Origin: Mesorhizobium sp. Pch-S
GTDB taxonomy: Bacteria > Pseudomonadota > Alphaproteobacteria > Rhizobiales > Rhizobiaceae
Direction: 5' to 3'
Length of the DNA: 64,000 bases
Assembly: GCF_004136315.1 (NCBI RefSeq)
Contig: NZ_CP029562.1
Location: 4,425,501-4,489,500, forward strand
Shown here piece by piece: positions 32,906 to 42,629 of this stretch. The notes below the pieces were generated by a model. It made no database searches, had not been told where the DNA came from, and worked only from the letters and a program-made list of their open reading frames with translations. A program made the translations under genes and the position numbers. Position 1 is the first letter of the stretch. Every line of letters starts with the position of its first letter.

Positions 32906-33790
32906 ATGTCCTCCATCGGCAATCGGAATGCGGGTGTGGCTCTGGCCGTTCTGGCTGCGGTGTTCTGGAGCACGGGTGGTCTATTCTCGCGGTTGATCGC
33001 GGTCGACAGCTGGACGTTGCTGTTCTGGCGCAGCACCTTCAGCGCGGTTTTCGTGCTGATGTTCCTGACGCTGGTGCTGCGAGAACCCCTGAGCGGCATC
33101 GCAGGCAGGCTCACACCCGCGGCATGGCTGGTTGCCGGCATGTCGTCGACGGCAATGGTTGCCTTCATCTTCGCGCTGCGGAACACGACGGTCGCAAATG
33201 TCGCGGTCATTCATGCCGGGGCGCCTCTGATCGTCGCGGCCCTTTCCTGGGTCCTGCTCGGCGACAGACCGCCATCGGTCGCGCTGGTGGCCGGGGTCGC
33301 TGCCATTGCGGGTGCCGTCCTGACCGTGGGGGCGTCGGCCCTTTCGGGAGGTGGTTTTACTGGTGATTTCCTGGCGCTGATCATGACGCTTCTTATGGCT
33401 CTTATGGCCATCGCCATGCGGGGGAACGAAAGGTTCCCGGTGGCTGAGACCCTGATCCTGTCCAACATATTGTGCGCGGTGGCCGTGTTGCCGTTCGCAA
33501 GCCCGCTCGCTGTCGCGCCGAAGGACATGGCCTGGCTGGCTTCATTCGGACTCGTGCAGATGACGCTCGGCTTCCTGACCTTCGGCCTGAGCCTGCGCTA
33601 TCTGCCGGCGCGTGATGCCGCGCTTATCGGCGCCGTGGAGACCCCGATCGCACCGATCTGGGTCTGGCTGGCTTTCCACGAGGTGCCGGCGCGGTCCACC
33701 ATACTCGGCGGTTCCATCATCCTTATCTCGGTTCTCGCCTTCCTGCTCAGCGTCGATCGCAAGCCGGCAAGTTCGTATCTGTCGAACTAG
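32906..33790 (+). CDS. EamA/DMT-family transporter
   Basis: This is a 294-residue protein with ten membrane helices in two EamA repeats (VALAVLAAVFWSTGGLFSRL; FALRNTTVANVAVIHAGAPL; LRYLPARDAALIGAVETPIAP). It starts 2 bp after the alanine racemase stop. Coupling to a racemase suggests export of a D-amino acid or derivative. It is a paralogue of the exporter at 19375. Confidence 0.88.
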   Translation: MSSIGNRNAGVALAVLAAVFWSTGGLFSRLIAVDSWTLLFWRSTFSAVFVLMFLTLVLREPLSGIAGRLTPAAWLVAGMSSTAMVAFIFALRNTTVANVAVIHAGAPLIVAALSWVLLGDRPPSVALVAGVAAIAGAVLTVGASALSGGGFTGDFLALIMTLLMALMAIAMRGNERFPVAETLILSNILCAVAVLPFASPLAVAPKDMAWLASFGLVQMTLGFLTFGLSLRYLPARDAALIGAVETPIAPIWVWLAFHEVPARSTILGGSIILISVLAFLLSVDRKPASSYLSN

Positions 33791-33865
33791 AATGCCGCGT
33801 CTTGCCCTCTGGCCAATCACCCGGCAAACCATCGATTTCCCTGCGCGGGCAGACACCCTGCGTTT

Positions 33866-33996
33866 TCGATTTCCAACTGATCGGTAACGCGGCCAGAGAA
33901 TTGACGTCAGGGCCTTTCTATTTGCTCTGCATGCGCGGGTTTCGGCCTGCTCGACCTTCGGCCAACTGAATTGCGCCATCAGTTCGTGAGTGCTGG
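33866..33996 (-). pseudogene. Second integrase C-terminal remnant
   Basis: The reverse strand reads HELMAQFSWPKVEQAET, nearly identical in sequence to the integrase tail at 411-815 and in the same orientation. The DNA match to about 471-597 is visible (TAACGCGGCCA, TTTCGGCCTG, TCGACCTTC, CCAACTGAATTGCGCCATCA). The rest of the 387-base gap (33791-34177) holds no gene. It may be the scar of another tRNA-linked element or a duplication of the first. Confidence 0.65.
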
Positions 33997-34177
33997 CGGC
34001 GTCGTTGGCGGGCAGGCTTGCTGTGCTGCCCGCGAAACGCCGTGAGGTGTTTGGCAGATAGGGGATAGGGCTCGTCTTCCGGGCACCAATTCCCGCACCG
34101 TGGCGTTCATCTCGACAACACCAAGTAGAAGCATGGCGAGCGGACTGTTGTCCAAGTTGCCGAAAACAGCTGTCTCG

Positions 34178-35077
34178 CTAGCTCCGGCGTGCGTCAACGA
34201 GTTTCGACCGCTCTTTTGTCAAGGCGTCGGCCATTTCGGTGACAATTCTCGATCTCTTCTGATTGGGAAAAAGCATCAGCGTTCGGAAGCTTACGGACGG
34301 CACCAAAGGTCGTAGCGTGACGCCACGTTCAATGTAGCCCGTGGCGGTCACGGGATCGACGATGCCACAGCCCAAGCCCGCCAGAACCAATGCGCAGACC
34401 GTCGACGAATATGCCGTCTCCACCACCACCTGCGGGGCCACGCCGTACTTCGCGAATATGGCCTCGGCCTCGTGGCGGGTGGTATCTTCCGGAGCGAGGG
34501 CAACGAAGGGCAGGCGATCGAGGTCGGCGGGATGCACGACATCTTTCCGGGCCAGGGGATGCCCTGGAGGGATGGCCAAGGTAGCCGGAATTTCGGCAAA
34601 CGGAATCGCCTCCAGGCCGTTCGTGTCTATCTCGTCCGCAGTGATCGCGATGTCGAGCTGGTTTGCTGCCACCATGTCCCGTATCGAAGAGGATCCGCTC
34701 ACATAGAACGACACGGCAACCTTGGGATTTCTCTGACGAAACCTTGCTATGGCGCTTGGCAGCAAGTTCGTGCTGAAGGCCGACAGGCAAGCCACCCGGA
34801 TGTCGCCCGAGCCATAGTCGCGAATGCGCGCTGCCGCGCTGCGTAGCTTGGCAAGGCCTGCGAGGGATATCTGGACCTCGCGAAAGAAAAGTTGACCCTC
34901 GGCCGAGGGGATCATTCGCCCTTTTTCCCTGTCAAACAGCTGGAACCCGATGGAGCGCTCCAGCGTCATGATCGCCTTGCTGACCGCAGGTTGAGAGATG
35001 CCCAGAATTTCAGCGGCCCGCGAGGTCGTGCCGTAGGTCATCACGGCCTGATAAGTTTCGATCAACCGGACATCCAT
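34178..35077 (-). CDS. LysR-family transcriptional regulator
   Basis: This is a 299-residue LysR protein. The start at 35077 (MDVRLIETYQAV) has AGGAAAA upstream. Its HTH is GTTSRAAEILGISQPAVSKAIMTLERSIG, and the effector domain follows. It is divergent from the PLP lyase gene at 35177 across 99 bases. The motif TATTGGAC lies in that gap and again before the importer gene at 36532, suggesting a regulon of lyase, importer and dipeptidase. Confidence 0.9.
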   Translation of the reverse strand: MDVRLIETYQAVMTYGTTSRAAEILGISQPAVSKAIMTLERSIGFQLFDREKGRMIPSAEGQLFFREVQISLAGLAKLRSAAARIRDYGSGDIRVACLSAFSTNLLPSAIARFRQRNPKVAVSFYVSGSSSIRDMVAANQLDIAITADEIDTNGLEAIPFAEIPATLAIPPGHPLARKDVVHPADLDRLPFVALAPEDTTRHEAEAIFAKYGVAPQVVVETAYSSTVCALVLAGLGCGIVDPVTATGYIERGVTLRPLVPSVSFRTLMLFPNQKRSRIVTEMADALTKERSKLVDARRS

Positions 35078-35120
35078 GAATTTTCCTATAACTAAAATGA
35101 ATTGAATGACATCATGTTGA

Positions 35121-35139
35121 TATTGGACAGAATAGTCCA
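35121..35139. promoter_or_regulatory. LysR-type box before the PLP lyase
   Basis: TATTGGAC (35121-35128) followed after six bases by GTCCA (35135-35139) gives a TGGAC-N6-GTCCA inverted repeat in the divergent promoter gap. The 8-mer recurs at 36412-36419. Confidence 0.45.
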
Positions 35140-35176
35140 CCGCGTGTCAACAACGTCTCAACAGGAGATGAATGGC

Positions 35177-36358
35177 ATGCATGATGAAACAAGGTCGGTG
35201 TCGAAGGTCCCGGTAAGTCTGGCTGGCTACGACAGTCTGACCGTGCCGATCCACCGTGCCTCGACGATCCGCTATCCGGACGCAGCGTCCTTTGCCGCCC
35301 GCTTCGAGCGCGATGCGGACGGGTATGTCTATGGGCTCTATGGCACGCCCACGCACCGCTATCTCGAAAAGAAGATTACCGAACTCGAAGAAGGTGCCCG
35401 CACCGTTCTGGCCCCTTCGGGGCAGGCTGCGGTTGCTTGCACGATGCTCGCTCTCGCAAAGTCGGGCGAAAGGATATTGATACCCGATACCGTCTACGGC
35501 CCAGTGCGCGATTTTGCGACGCATGAACTGCCGGCGCTTGGAATAGAGGCGGTTTTCTATGATCCTCTCGACCTGAAGGAACTCGACGGGCTCATCAACT
35601 CCTCGACGCGGCTGGTGTGGGCCGAGTCTCCCGGCTCTGTTACCCTGGAGATGCAGGACGTTCCGGCGATCGTCGAGATGGCGCATGCCCACGGCGTTCT
35701 CGTCGGCTGCGACAACACCTGGGCCTCGCCGCTCAACTTCAGGCCGTTGCGCCATGGCGCGGATGTCGTGGTGGAGGCGCTCAGCAAACATCTCTCTGGT
35801 CACTCCGATCTCATCCTGGGTTCAGTGACCGCCAGGGACGATTCCCTGGGTCTGAAGCTCAAGGCAGCTTTCGGGCGATTGGGCATCGGCACGTCACCAG
35901 ACGATTGCGCGCTCGTTGCCCGCGGAATTGAAACGCTGGCGGTTCGTCTCAAGCGCTCCAGCGCTTCCGGACTTGAGATCGCTGCATGGCTCGCGAGACA
36001 CCCCTGCGTGGAGACCGTGAGCCACCCGGCGCTGCCTGAAGATCCCGGTCATGAAATATGGCAGCGCGATTTCAGTGGCGCTTGCGGCGTGTTTACGTTC
36101 ACGCTCAAGCAGCGATACGCCGACCAGGCGTTTTCTGCCCTGGATACGCTGGAACTGATATCCATCGGAGCCTCATGGGGAGGGACCAAAAGCCTCATGG
36201 CTCCGACCTCGGTAAAGGCGTTGCGGAGCGTGCGGCCCTGGACCGGCCCGGACTATCTGTTTCGCCTGAGTGTCGGCGTCGAGCATCCGGACGATCTCAG
36301 GAGGGATTTTGAACGCTTCTTCGCGGCGCTCACCTTGAATGCCGCAACCGCAGCATAA
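35177..36358 (+). CDS. Cys/Met-metabolism PLP enzyme (cystathionine beta-lyase-like)
   Basis: This is a 393-residue trans-sulfuration family protein. The start at 35177 (MHDETRSV) has AGGAG nine bases upstream. YVYGLYGTPTHRYLEKKITELE, APSGQAAVACTML and the PLP lysine in ALSKHLSGHSDLILGSV are family marks. MetC-type lyases split C-S bonds of cystathionine or cysteine conjugates; gamma-synthases of the same family cannot be excluded. It is followed by an amino-acid importer and an M20 dipeptidase, suggesting release of thiols from imported Cys-conjugates. Confidence 0.86.
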   Translation: MHDETRSVSKVPVSLAGYDSLTVPIHRASTIRYPDAASFAARFERDADGYVYGLYGTPTHRYLEKKITELEEGARTVLAPSGQAAVACTMLALAKSGERILIPDTVYGPVRDFATHELPALGIEAVFYDPLDLKELDGLINSSTRLVWAESPGSVTLEMQDVPAIVEMAHAHGVLVGCDNTWASPLNFRPLRHGADVVVEALSKHLSGHSDLILGSVTARDDSLGLKLKAAFGRLGIGTSPDDCALVARGIETLAVRLKRSSASGLEIAAWLARHPCVETVSHPALPEDPGHEIWQRDFSGACGVFTFTLKQRYADQAFSALDTLELISIGASWGGTKSLMAPTSVKALRSVRPWTGPDYLFRLSVGVEHPDDLRRDFERFFAALTLNAATAA

Positions 36359-36373
36359 GGCGATGCGGTGATG

Positions 36374-36419
36374 GTCCAATAACTTTCACGAATAGAATCG
36401 GTAGAAGGCAATATTGGAC
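36374..36419. promoter_or_regulatory. Inverted TATTGGAC pair before the importer
   Basis: GTCCAATA (36374-36381) and TATTGGAC (36412-36419) are exact inverted 8-mers 30 bases apart. The same 8-mer is at 35121. They lie about 113 bp before the binding-protein start. Confidence 0.45.
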
Positions 36420-36531
36420 GGAATGGAGAATGATTTTTTATATGGCACTGCCGGATGGAGAGTGGGCCATCCTCGGTAATCTTCAAGGTCACGGAAAAGA
36501 GTGACCGGAACAGAACAATGGGAGAGTGGAC

Positions 36532-37437
36532 ATGTTTGGAAAGACTTGCCGGACTGTAGCGACGTCGAGCACAACGCTTCTCGTCCTGTTGGCGCTGGGG
36601 TGCGCCGCTTCGGCACAGGCCTTCGATGTATCGCGTATCGAGGCCGACAAGGAACTTGCGGGAAGAGTACCTGACAAGGTCCGTCAAGCCGGTGTGCTCG
36701 TCGGTGGTTCGGACAACGACTATGCGCCGTGGGAGTATCTTGCGGGGGCCGACGGTCAGACCCCTGAAGGCATCGACATTGACATCGGCAATGCCATCGC
36801 CGCCAGGCTGGGCCTGAAGTACGAATCCCGAACCGCGCAGTTCACCACCATCCTGCCGGCACTGGGGACCAACTACGACATCGGCATGTCGGCTTTCTCG
36901 ATCACCGAGGAGCGCAAGAAGGTCGTCAATTTCGTTTCTTATGCCGAAACGGGCAACGAGTGGGTGATCAAAGCGGGCAACCCGACCGGTTTCGATCCGA
37001 AGAACGTCTGCGGTCGCCAGATCGCGGTGCAAAGCGGCAGCCGCCACGAGGAAAAGCTCATGGAGGTCAACAAGGCATGTGCCGACAGTGGCGGCAAGGA
37101 GATGGCCATTCTGCCTTTCAAGACACAGACAGAAGCCGTCACCCGTGTAGCCACCGGCGGTGCCGACGCGACGATTACAGGCAGTGCAACGGCACTTTAT
37201 GCGGCATTCAAATCCAACAAGACGCTGGAAACCATCCGGCCGGTTGGCGACGAACTCAACGTGCGCGGTCTCAACGGCATCGCGATAGCCAAGAAGGACA
37301 TGGCGCTGACCGAAGTCATATCCGACACGTTGACGACCTTGATCAAGGACGGCACCTACAATGCGATCCTGGACTCCTGGGGCATGGGGGCGGTCGGTGT
37401 TCAGAAGGCCGAGATCAATCCGGCATCGGATCACTGA
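36532..37437 (+). CDS. Family 3 amino-acid substrate-binding protein
   Basis: This is a 301-residue periplasmic protein with a signal peptide (MFGKTCRTVATSSTTLLVLLALGCAASAQA). GGSDNDYAPWEYLAGADGQTPEGIDIDIGNAIAARLGLK and YDIGMSAFSITEERKKVVNFV are standard SBP_bac_3 segments. GGAGAG precedes ATG 36532. It is the first gene of a complete importer (binding protein, fused-type single permease, ATPase). The ligand is likely a polar amino acid or conjugate. Confidence 0.92.
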   Translation: MFGKTCRTVATSSTTLLVLLALGCAASAQAFDVSRIEADKELAGRVPDKVRQAGVLVGGSDNDYAPWEYLAGADGQTPEGIDIDIGNAIAARLGLKYESRTAQFTTILPALGTNYDIGMSAFSITEERKKVVNFVSYAETGNEWVIKAGNPTGFDPKNVCGRQIAVQSGSRHEEKLMEVNKACADSGGKEMAILPFKTQTEAVTRVATGGADATITGSATALYAAFKSNKTLETIRPVGDELNVRGLNGIAIAKKDMALTEVISDTLTTLIKDGTYNAILDSWGMGAVGVQKAEINPASDH

Positions 37438-37438
37438 G

Positions 37439-38364
37439 GTGGGTGGCAACGAGGTCAAACTGGCGACAGATCACCGCCAGTCGGATCCGGCCCACGGTCG
37501 GAGGGAAGGCGTGGTCCGCAACCAGGTGGTGCCAAGGCGCCATCCAGGGCGCTGGGTGGCCGTGGTCCTTATCCTGATCATCGCGATGCAGGCTGTGCAA
37601 GGCTTGGCAACGAACCCCAATTTCCACTGGGGTACCTACTACGAGTACGTCTTCTCGCCCTTTGTGATGCGCGGCGTCGGCTGGACGCTGCTGCTGACCG
37701 TCGTCGCCATGGCGGTCGCGATCCCGCTGGCCCTGGCTCTTGTCATGATGCGCGAGAGCGGAAATCCCATCCTTAGAAGCGCTGCCTGGTGTTGGGTGTG
37801 GTTCTTTCGGGGAACGCCGGTCTACACGCAGCTGGCATTCTGGGGCCTGTTCGCGGTGCTGTTTCCGCGCATTACGCTTTCCGTGCCCTTCGGTCCGGAA
37901 CTGATCAGCGTCGACAGCCGCTGGATCGTGACTCCGGCAGTTGCCGCCATTTTTGGACTGGGTTTCAACGAGAGCGCATATCTCGCCGAGATATTCAGGG
38001 CTGGCTTCCGCGCCATAGACCGCGGGCAGAGCGAGGCAGCCCAGGCCATCGGCATGTCGCAGGCCAAGATCTGGACCCGAATCCTGATCCCTCAGGCCAT
38101 GCGGACCATCATTCCCCCTACGGGCAACGAAACCATCGGTATGCTGAAAATGACATCGCTGGTGCTGGCAGTGCCATTCACGCTCGACTTGATGTTCGCG
38201 ACCAATGCCATCGCCAATCGTACCTATCTGCCGGTGCCGCTGCTCCTGGTTGCCGCCTCATGGTATCTGGTCATCACATCGGTGCTGATGGTCGGGCAGT
38301 ACTATCTGGAGCGCTACTACGGCCGCGGCCATGACGTGATCGTCGTCAAGGGAGGGCCGAACTG

Positions 38365-38365
<1 letters not shown>
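37439..38365 (+). CDS. Amino-acid ABC permease
   Basis: This is a HisM/GltK-type permease of about 308 residues. [20 protein letters not shown] and the EAA loop [24 protein letters not shown] are present. The GTG at 37439, just after the previous stop, is the likely start but has a weak ribosome site; the first 45 residues are basic and variable. A single permease with one ATPase implies a homodimeric pore. Confidence 0.88.
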
Positions 38366-39141
<776 letters not shown>

Positions 39142-39189
39142 TCGGTACGTCGTCCATTTTCCGTAAAGCCTGCCAATCGGGAAGTCACA

Positions 39190-40578
39190 ATGAGAAGCAT
39201 CGACGCGGTCCTCGATCAGGTGGACGCCAACCTCGCTGCCTCTGTCGACAAGTTCGTGCGATTCCTTGCGTTCCCGTCCGTCTCCAGCCAGCTGGACGGC
39301 AAGGAAGGGATCGCGGCATGCGCGAGATGGCTCAGATCCGAGTTGGAGGGCCTGGGCCTAGAGGCGCGGATCGTCAGGACAAGTGGTCATCCGGTAGTCA
39401 TGGGGACGTCGCGGACGGCAAACGGGAACCTCAGGGTCCTGCTCTATGGTCATTACGACGTGCAGCCGGCGGAGCCGCTCGATGCCTGGGCAACGCCGCC
39501 TTTCGAGCCGGCGTTCAGGGACGAAGACGGCCTGAGGCGGATCTATGCGCGCGGTGCATCGGACAGCAAAAGCCAGGTCTGGTCCTTCATCGAAGCCCTT
39601 CGCGCCTGGAAGGAGACGGAGGGCGCGATACCGGTCGACGTGACTGTCCTGCTGGAGGGGGAGGAGGAGACCGGTTCGCCAAGCCTTCCTGCCTTTGTCG
39701 ATGCTTATCGCGATGAGCTTGCCTGCGACGTGGCCTATATCAGCGACAGCGACATGTGGTCCCCGACCAGGCCCGCCATCACAACGCGTCTGAAGGGACT
39801 GCTGCACGAAAAGATCACGATCGTTGCACCAAACAGGGACCTTCATTCCGGCCAGTTCGGCAATGTGGCAGTGAATCCCTTGCGTGTTCTCACCAAGGTT
39901 CTCGCCTCCATTCATGACGAGCAAGGACAGGTGACCATCGATGGCTTCTATGATGGCGTAATGCCTCTGCCGAAGGTTTTGCGAGAGCAATGGGCCGCTC
40001 TGTCTCTCGATGAGGCTCTTGCCGGCGTGTCAGTCACCGGAGGTCCCGACGAAGCTGGATACGGAACGATCGAGTCGATGTGGGGGCGTCCCGCTATAGA
40101 TTTCAATGGCATTGTGGGCGGGAATACTGGCCCCGGCGAGCGATCCGTTCTCCCTTTGTCAGCTTCGGCGCGGCTGTCGTTTCGCCTCGTTGGCGAGCAG
40201 AAGCCGGAGCACATCAGAGCGATCTTCAGAAACTTCGTGGAAAGCCGCCTTCCGCCCGGGTGCCGTGTCGAATTCGAGGGAGGTGGGGGCAACGCGGCGG
40301 TGTCTGTGAATGAGAAGAGTCCTTACCTGGTGGCCACCGGACGAGCACTTGACGCTGAATGGCCGGAGCGGACCCTGATCAAAGGAACCGGCGGGACCGT
40401 TCCACTCGTCAGACTGCTAACTGACCGACTTGGCGTGGATTGCATCGTCACCGGCTTCATTCTGCCGGACGACGCTATCCATGGTCCCAACGAGCACTAC
40501 GACGTGGAGCGACTCCGCAAGGGGACACGCAGTTGGGTGCGTATCCTGTCGGAACTGGGACAGGAACAATCGTGTTGA
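39190..40578 (+). CDS. M20-family metallodipeptidase
   Basis: This is a 462-residue zinc peptidase of the carnosinase-like M20 group. It has the metal/catalytic motifs LLYGHYDVQP, GASDSKSQ, LEGEEETGSP and, near the end, DAIHGPNEHYD. It cleaves dipeptides in the cytoplasm. Position after an amino-acid importer and a C-S lyase suggests processing of imported Cys-Gly or N-acyl-Cys conjugates before lyase action. It ends convergently with the porin gene, with a hairpin terminator between. Confidence 0.92.
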   Translation: MRSIDAVLDQVDANLAASVDKFVRFLAFPSVSSQLDGKEGIAACARWLRSELEGLGLEARIVRTSGHPVVMGTSRTANGNLRVLLYGHYDVQPAEPLDAWATPPFEPAFRDEDGLRRIYARGASDSKSQVWSFIEALRAWKETEGAIPVDVTVLLEGEEETGSPSLPAFVDAYRDELACDVAYISDSDMWSPTRPAITTRLKGLLHEKITIVAPNRDLHSGQFGNVAVNPLRVLTKVLASIHDEQGQVTIDGFYDGVMPLPKVLREQWAALSLDEALAGVSVTGGPDEAGYGTIESMWGRPAIDFNGIVGGNTGPGERSVLPLSASARLSFRLVGEQKPEHIRAIFRNFVESRLPPGCRVEFEGGGGNAAVSVNEKSPYLVATGRALDAEWPERTLIKGTGGTVPLVRLLTDRLGVDCIVTGFILPDDAIHGPNEHYDVERLRKGTRSWVRILSELGQEQSC

Positions 40579-40604
40579 TGGACGATCCTAAGCGCTGATG
40601 AACG

Positions 40605-40637
40605 CAAAAAAGACCCGGCAGCATGGCTGCCGGGTTT
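40605..40637 (-). terminator. Rho-independent terminator of the porin gene
   Basis: Ten-base arms ACCCGGCAGC (40613-40622) and GCTGCCGGGT (40626-40635) flank ATG. On the reverse strand the stem is followed by CTTTTTT. It also faces the end of the dipeptidase gene and may act in both directions. Confidence 0.85.
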
Positions 40638-40661
40638 GACAAGTGGAGTGTCGGTCGGTGG

Positions 40662-41777
40662 TCAGAAGTTACGCTGGAAACGGACCATCCCGGAGAACCC
40701 GTCATCGTCCGTCGCCGGCTTGCCGTCATCGAGGCTGAAATAGGCGATTTCCGGCGTGATCACGAACCCCGGCACTGGCTCGTAATTGACGTTGGTAACG
40801 ACAGCGAAATGGTTGTCCGCCTGTCCGCGCGCAGCGCCCGAGCCCTTGCTGACGCCCGAGTCGCTGTAAGAGGCCTGCAGGTTGAACTTGAGCTTGGTGT
40901 TGATGCGGTACGAACCGCCGGCCCACACCGCCCAGTCACCCTTCCATGGCTTGTAATAGTTGAAGCTGTCTTCGTCGCCGGTGCCATAGCCGGCCATCAC
41001 GAACAGCGAGAGCTGCTCGTTGATCTTGCCGTCGAGCCGCGCCTTGACGGCACCTTCTTCGTAGTTGGCGTCGTAGCCCGCCACCACCGTGACGCCGCCC
41101 CACTTGGCGGCATATTTCAAACCGCCGACGACATGCGGGACATAAGAATCCAGTGAGTAGTCGGCACCGTAGGAACTGCCGCCCTGTTCGAGCGAAACGA
41201 CAGCCGAAAGACCGTTGTCGTTCTTGTAGGTATAGCTGATCAGATTGGTCTCGACCGGGCTGTAGGGCACGATGTCGTCGCCGATAACGGAACCGGCGTA
41301 GTTGGCGAAGGTTTCAAAGACCGATTCATCCTTGCCGATGCGCAGGCCTCCGAGCTGGACCCAGCCATAATAGAGCGAGACCAGGTTCGGGTCGCCGTGA
41401 TAGCCGTCGCGGTACGAGAAGTTGGTCTGCGTGAACGTCGACAGCGTGCCGAGTTCCGTCTCGCTGCCGGTCCAGGTGCGAAGCGAAAAACGCCCCTGCA
41501 CGTGGTAGGTATCGTCCGTGCCACCGGATTTGTCCGCGACGTCATTGTGGCCGCCATAGGGGCCTTCACCGGCGCGAACTTCGTAGCGGATGAAGCCGCC
41601 GACACGCAGGCAGGTTTCTGTTCCTGGAATATAGAAGTAGCCAGCGCCGTAGATATCACAGATACGGACGTATTCGGCTGTTTCAGGTTCGGCAACGACT
41701 GGGTTGTCTGCAGAGTATGCGGCAAGCGGGATCGTGCTCAGCGCCGACGCGCTAAGCAAAAGATACAGATTTTTCAA
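40662..41777 (-). CDS. Rhizobial outer-membrane porin (Omp2b family)
   Basis: This is a 371-residue porin. A signal peptide (MKNLYLLLSASALSTIPLAAYSA) is followed by EYVRICDIYGAGYFYIPGTETCLRVGGFIRYEV, the conserved Cys-pair opening of alphaproteobacterial Porin_2 proteins. Amphipathic strands continue to the terminal Phe (MVRFQRNF), the signal for outer-membrane assembly. A GGAGGGG site precedes the ATG. It lets small polar solutes through the outer membrane. A perfect palindrome lies just upstream of the ribosome site. Confidence 0.95.
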   Translation of the reverse strand: MKNLYLLLSASALSTIPLAAYSADNPVVAEPETAEYVRICDIYGAGYFYIPGTETCLRVGGFIRYEVRAGEGPYGGHNDVADKSGGTDDTYHVQGRFSLRTWTGSETELGTLSTFTQTNFSYRDGYHGDPNLVSLYYGWVQLGGLRIGKDESVFETFANYAGSVIGDDIVPYSPVETNLISYTYKNDNGLSAVVSLEQGGSSYGADYSLDSYVPHVVGGLKYAAKWGGVTVVAGYDANYEEGAVKARLDGKINEQLSLFVMAGYGTGDEDSFNYYKPWKGDWAVWAGGSYRINTKLKFNLQASYSDSGVSKGSGAARGQADNHFAVVTNVNYEPVPGFVITPEIAYFSLDDGKPATDDDGFSGMVRFQRNF

Positions 41778-41790
41778 TTTCCCCTCCAGA

Positions 41791-41811
41791 TAAGATCTGT
41801 CACAGATCTTA
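41791..41811. promoter_or_regulatory. Perfect palindrome in the porin leader region
   Basis: TAAGATCTG (41791-41799), TCA, CAGATCTTA (41803-41811). The repeat is 14 bp upstream of the porin ATG, directly before the GGAGGGG ribosome site. It could be an operator or a leader hairpin controlling translation. Confidence 0.5.
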
Positions 41812-41946
41812 ATTTGCTAGCGTTTTGCGCTTAGCTGCATCTTGGAAGGTATTTTTCTGTCATAAAATGTTCAAACCACTTATTAGAATGGGCTTTTGAA
41901 ATTTCCTCACGGTTTCGTTATCGACGCCTTCGACTTCTTTCCTGGC

Positions 41947-42588
41947 TCAAAGACCGGTGATGGCGATCCCTGCGCCCGATACCTTGTAGGTGCGGTTTAT
42001 CGAGATCAGCACTGACGTCAGCGCTTCCGCCGCAGCGGAATTTGCGAGAACGCCTCCGCCGATACCGCGATTGGCCACGACGCCGGCCAATTCGATCACG
42101 GCATCGCGCGCCTCTTTGTCGTCACTGAACACCAGCACGTCGCAGTCGGCTCGTCCGCCGGCATGGAGCTTGCTGGCGCCGACATTGTGAAAGGCGGAAA
42201 CGACGCGAACGCCGTCGCCGAGCTGTCGCTGCGCGATCTGCGCCGCCGAGCCGCCATCGGGCAACTGCACCGTGCTCACCTTCGGCGGTACCAGCGGGAC
42301 GACGGCATCGACCAGGATCTTGCCTTGCAGCGCCGGCTTGATCTCTTCCAGCGTCGTTGCATGGCTGGCAAAGGGAACCGCCAGAACGACGACATCCGCC
42401 GCCGCTGCCGCGCCAAGATTGTCGCTGCCTCTCGCAAGGTTGCCAAGCTCGCCGGCAAAGGCTTTTGCCTTCTCGGGCGAGCGGGAGCCGATGACGACTT
42501 GATAACCCGCGGCGGTCCAGGCCTTGGCGAGGCCGGAGCCAAGGTCGCCGGTTCCACCGATAATGCCGATGACAGGTTTCTCTGGCAT
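41947..42588 (-). CDS. npdG: F420H2:NADP oxidoreductase-like protein (NpdG/Fno)
   Basis: This is a 213-residue protein starting at 42588 (MPEKPVIGIIGGTGDLGSGLAKAW). The GGTGDLGSGLA loop and SRSPEKA at the end of strand two indicate NADP binding. DVVVLAVPF and VVSAFHNVGASKL fit the F420:NADP reductase family. It moves hydride between NADPH and F420. It ends the F420 gene group, 41 bp after the LLM-class oxidoreductase, and probably supplies reduced F420 to it. Confidence 0.87.
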   Translation of the reverse strand: MPEKPVIGIIGGTGDLGSGLAKAWTAAGYQVVIGSRSPEKAKAFAGELGNLARGSDNLGAAAAADVVVLAVPFASHATTLEEIKPALQGKILVDAVVPLVPPKVSTVQLPDGGSAAQIAQRQLGDGVRVVSAFHNVGASKLHAGGRADCDVLVFSDDKEARDAVIELAGVVANRGIGGGVLANSAAAEALTSVLISINRTYKVSGAGIAITGL

Positions 42589-42629
42589 GCTGGTATTTTC
42601 CGTTTGCTGGGGTCGAATGCGTGACGGTG

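Noticed and set aside
35078..35176. SAM riboswitch before the Cys/Met PLP enzyme
   Set aside because: The gap is only 99 bases and shows LysR-type half-sites, not a conserved riboswitch fold that I can recognise.
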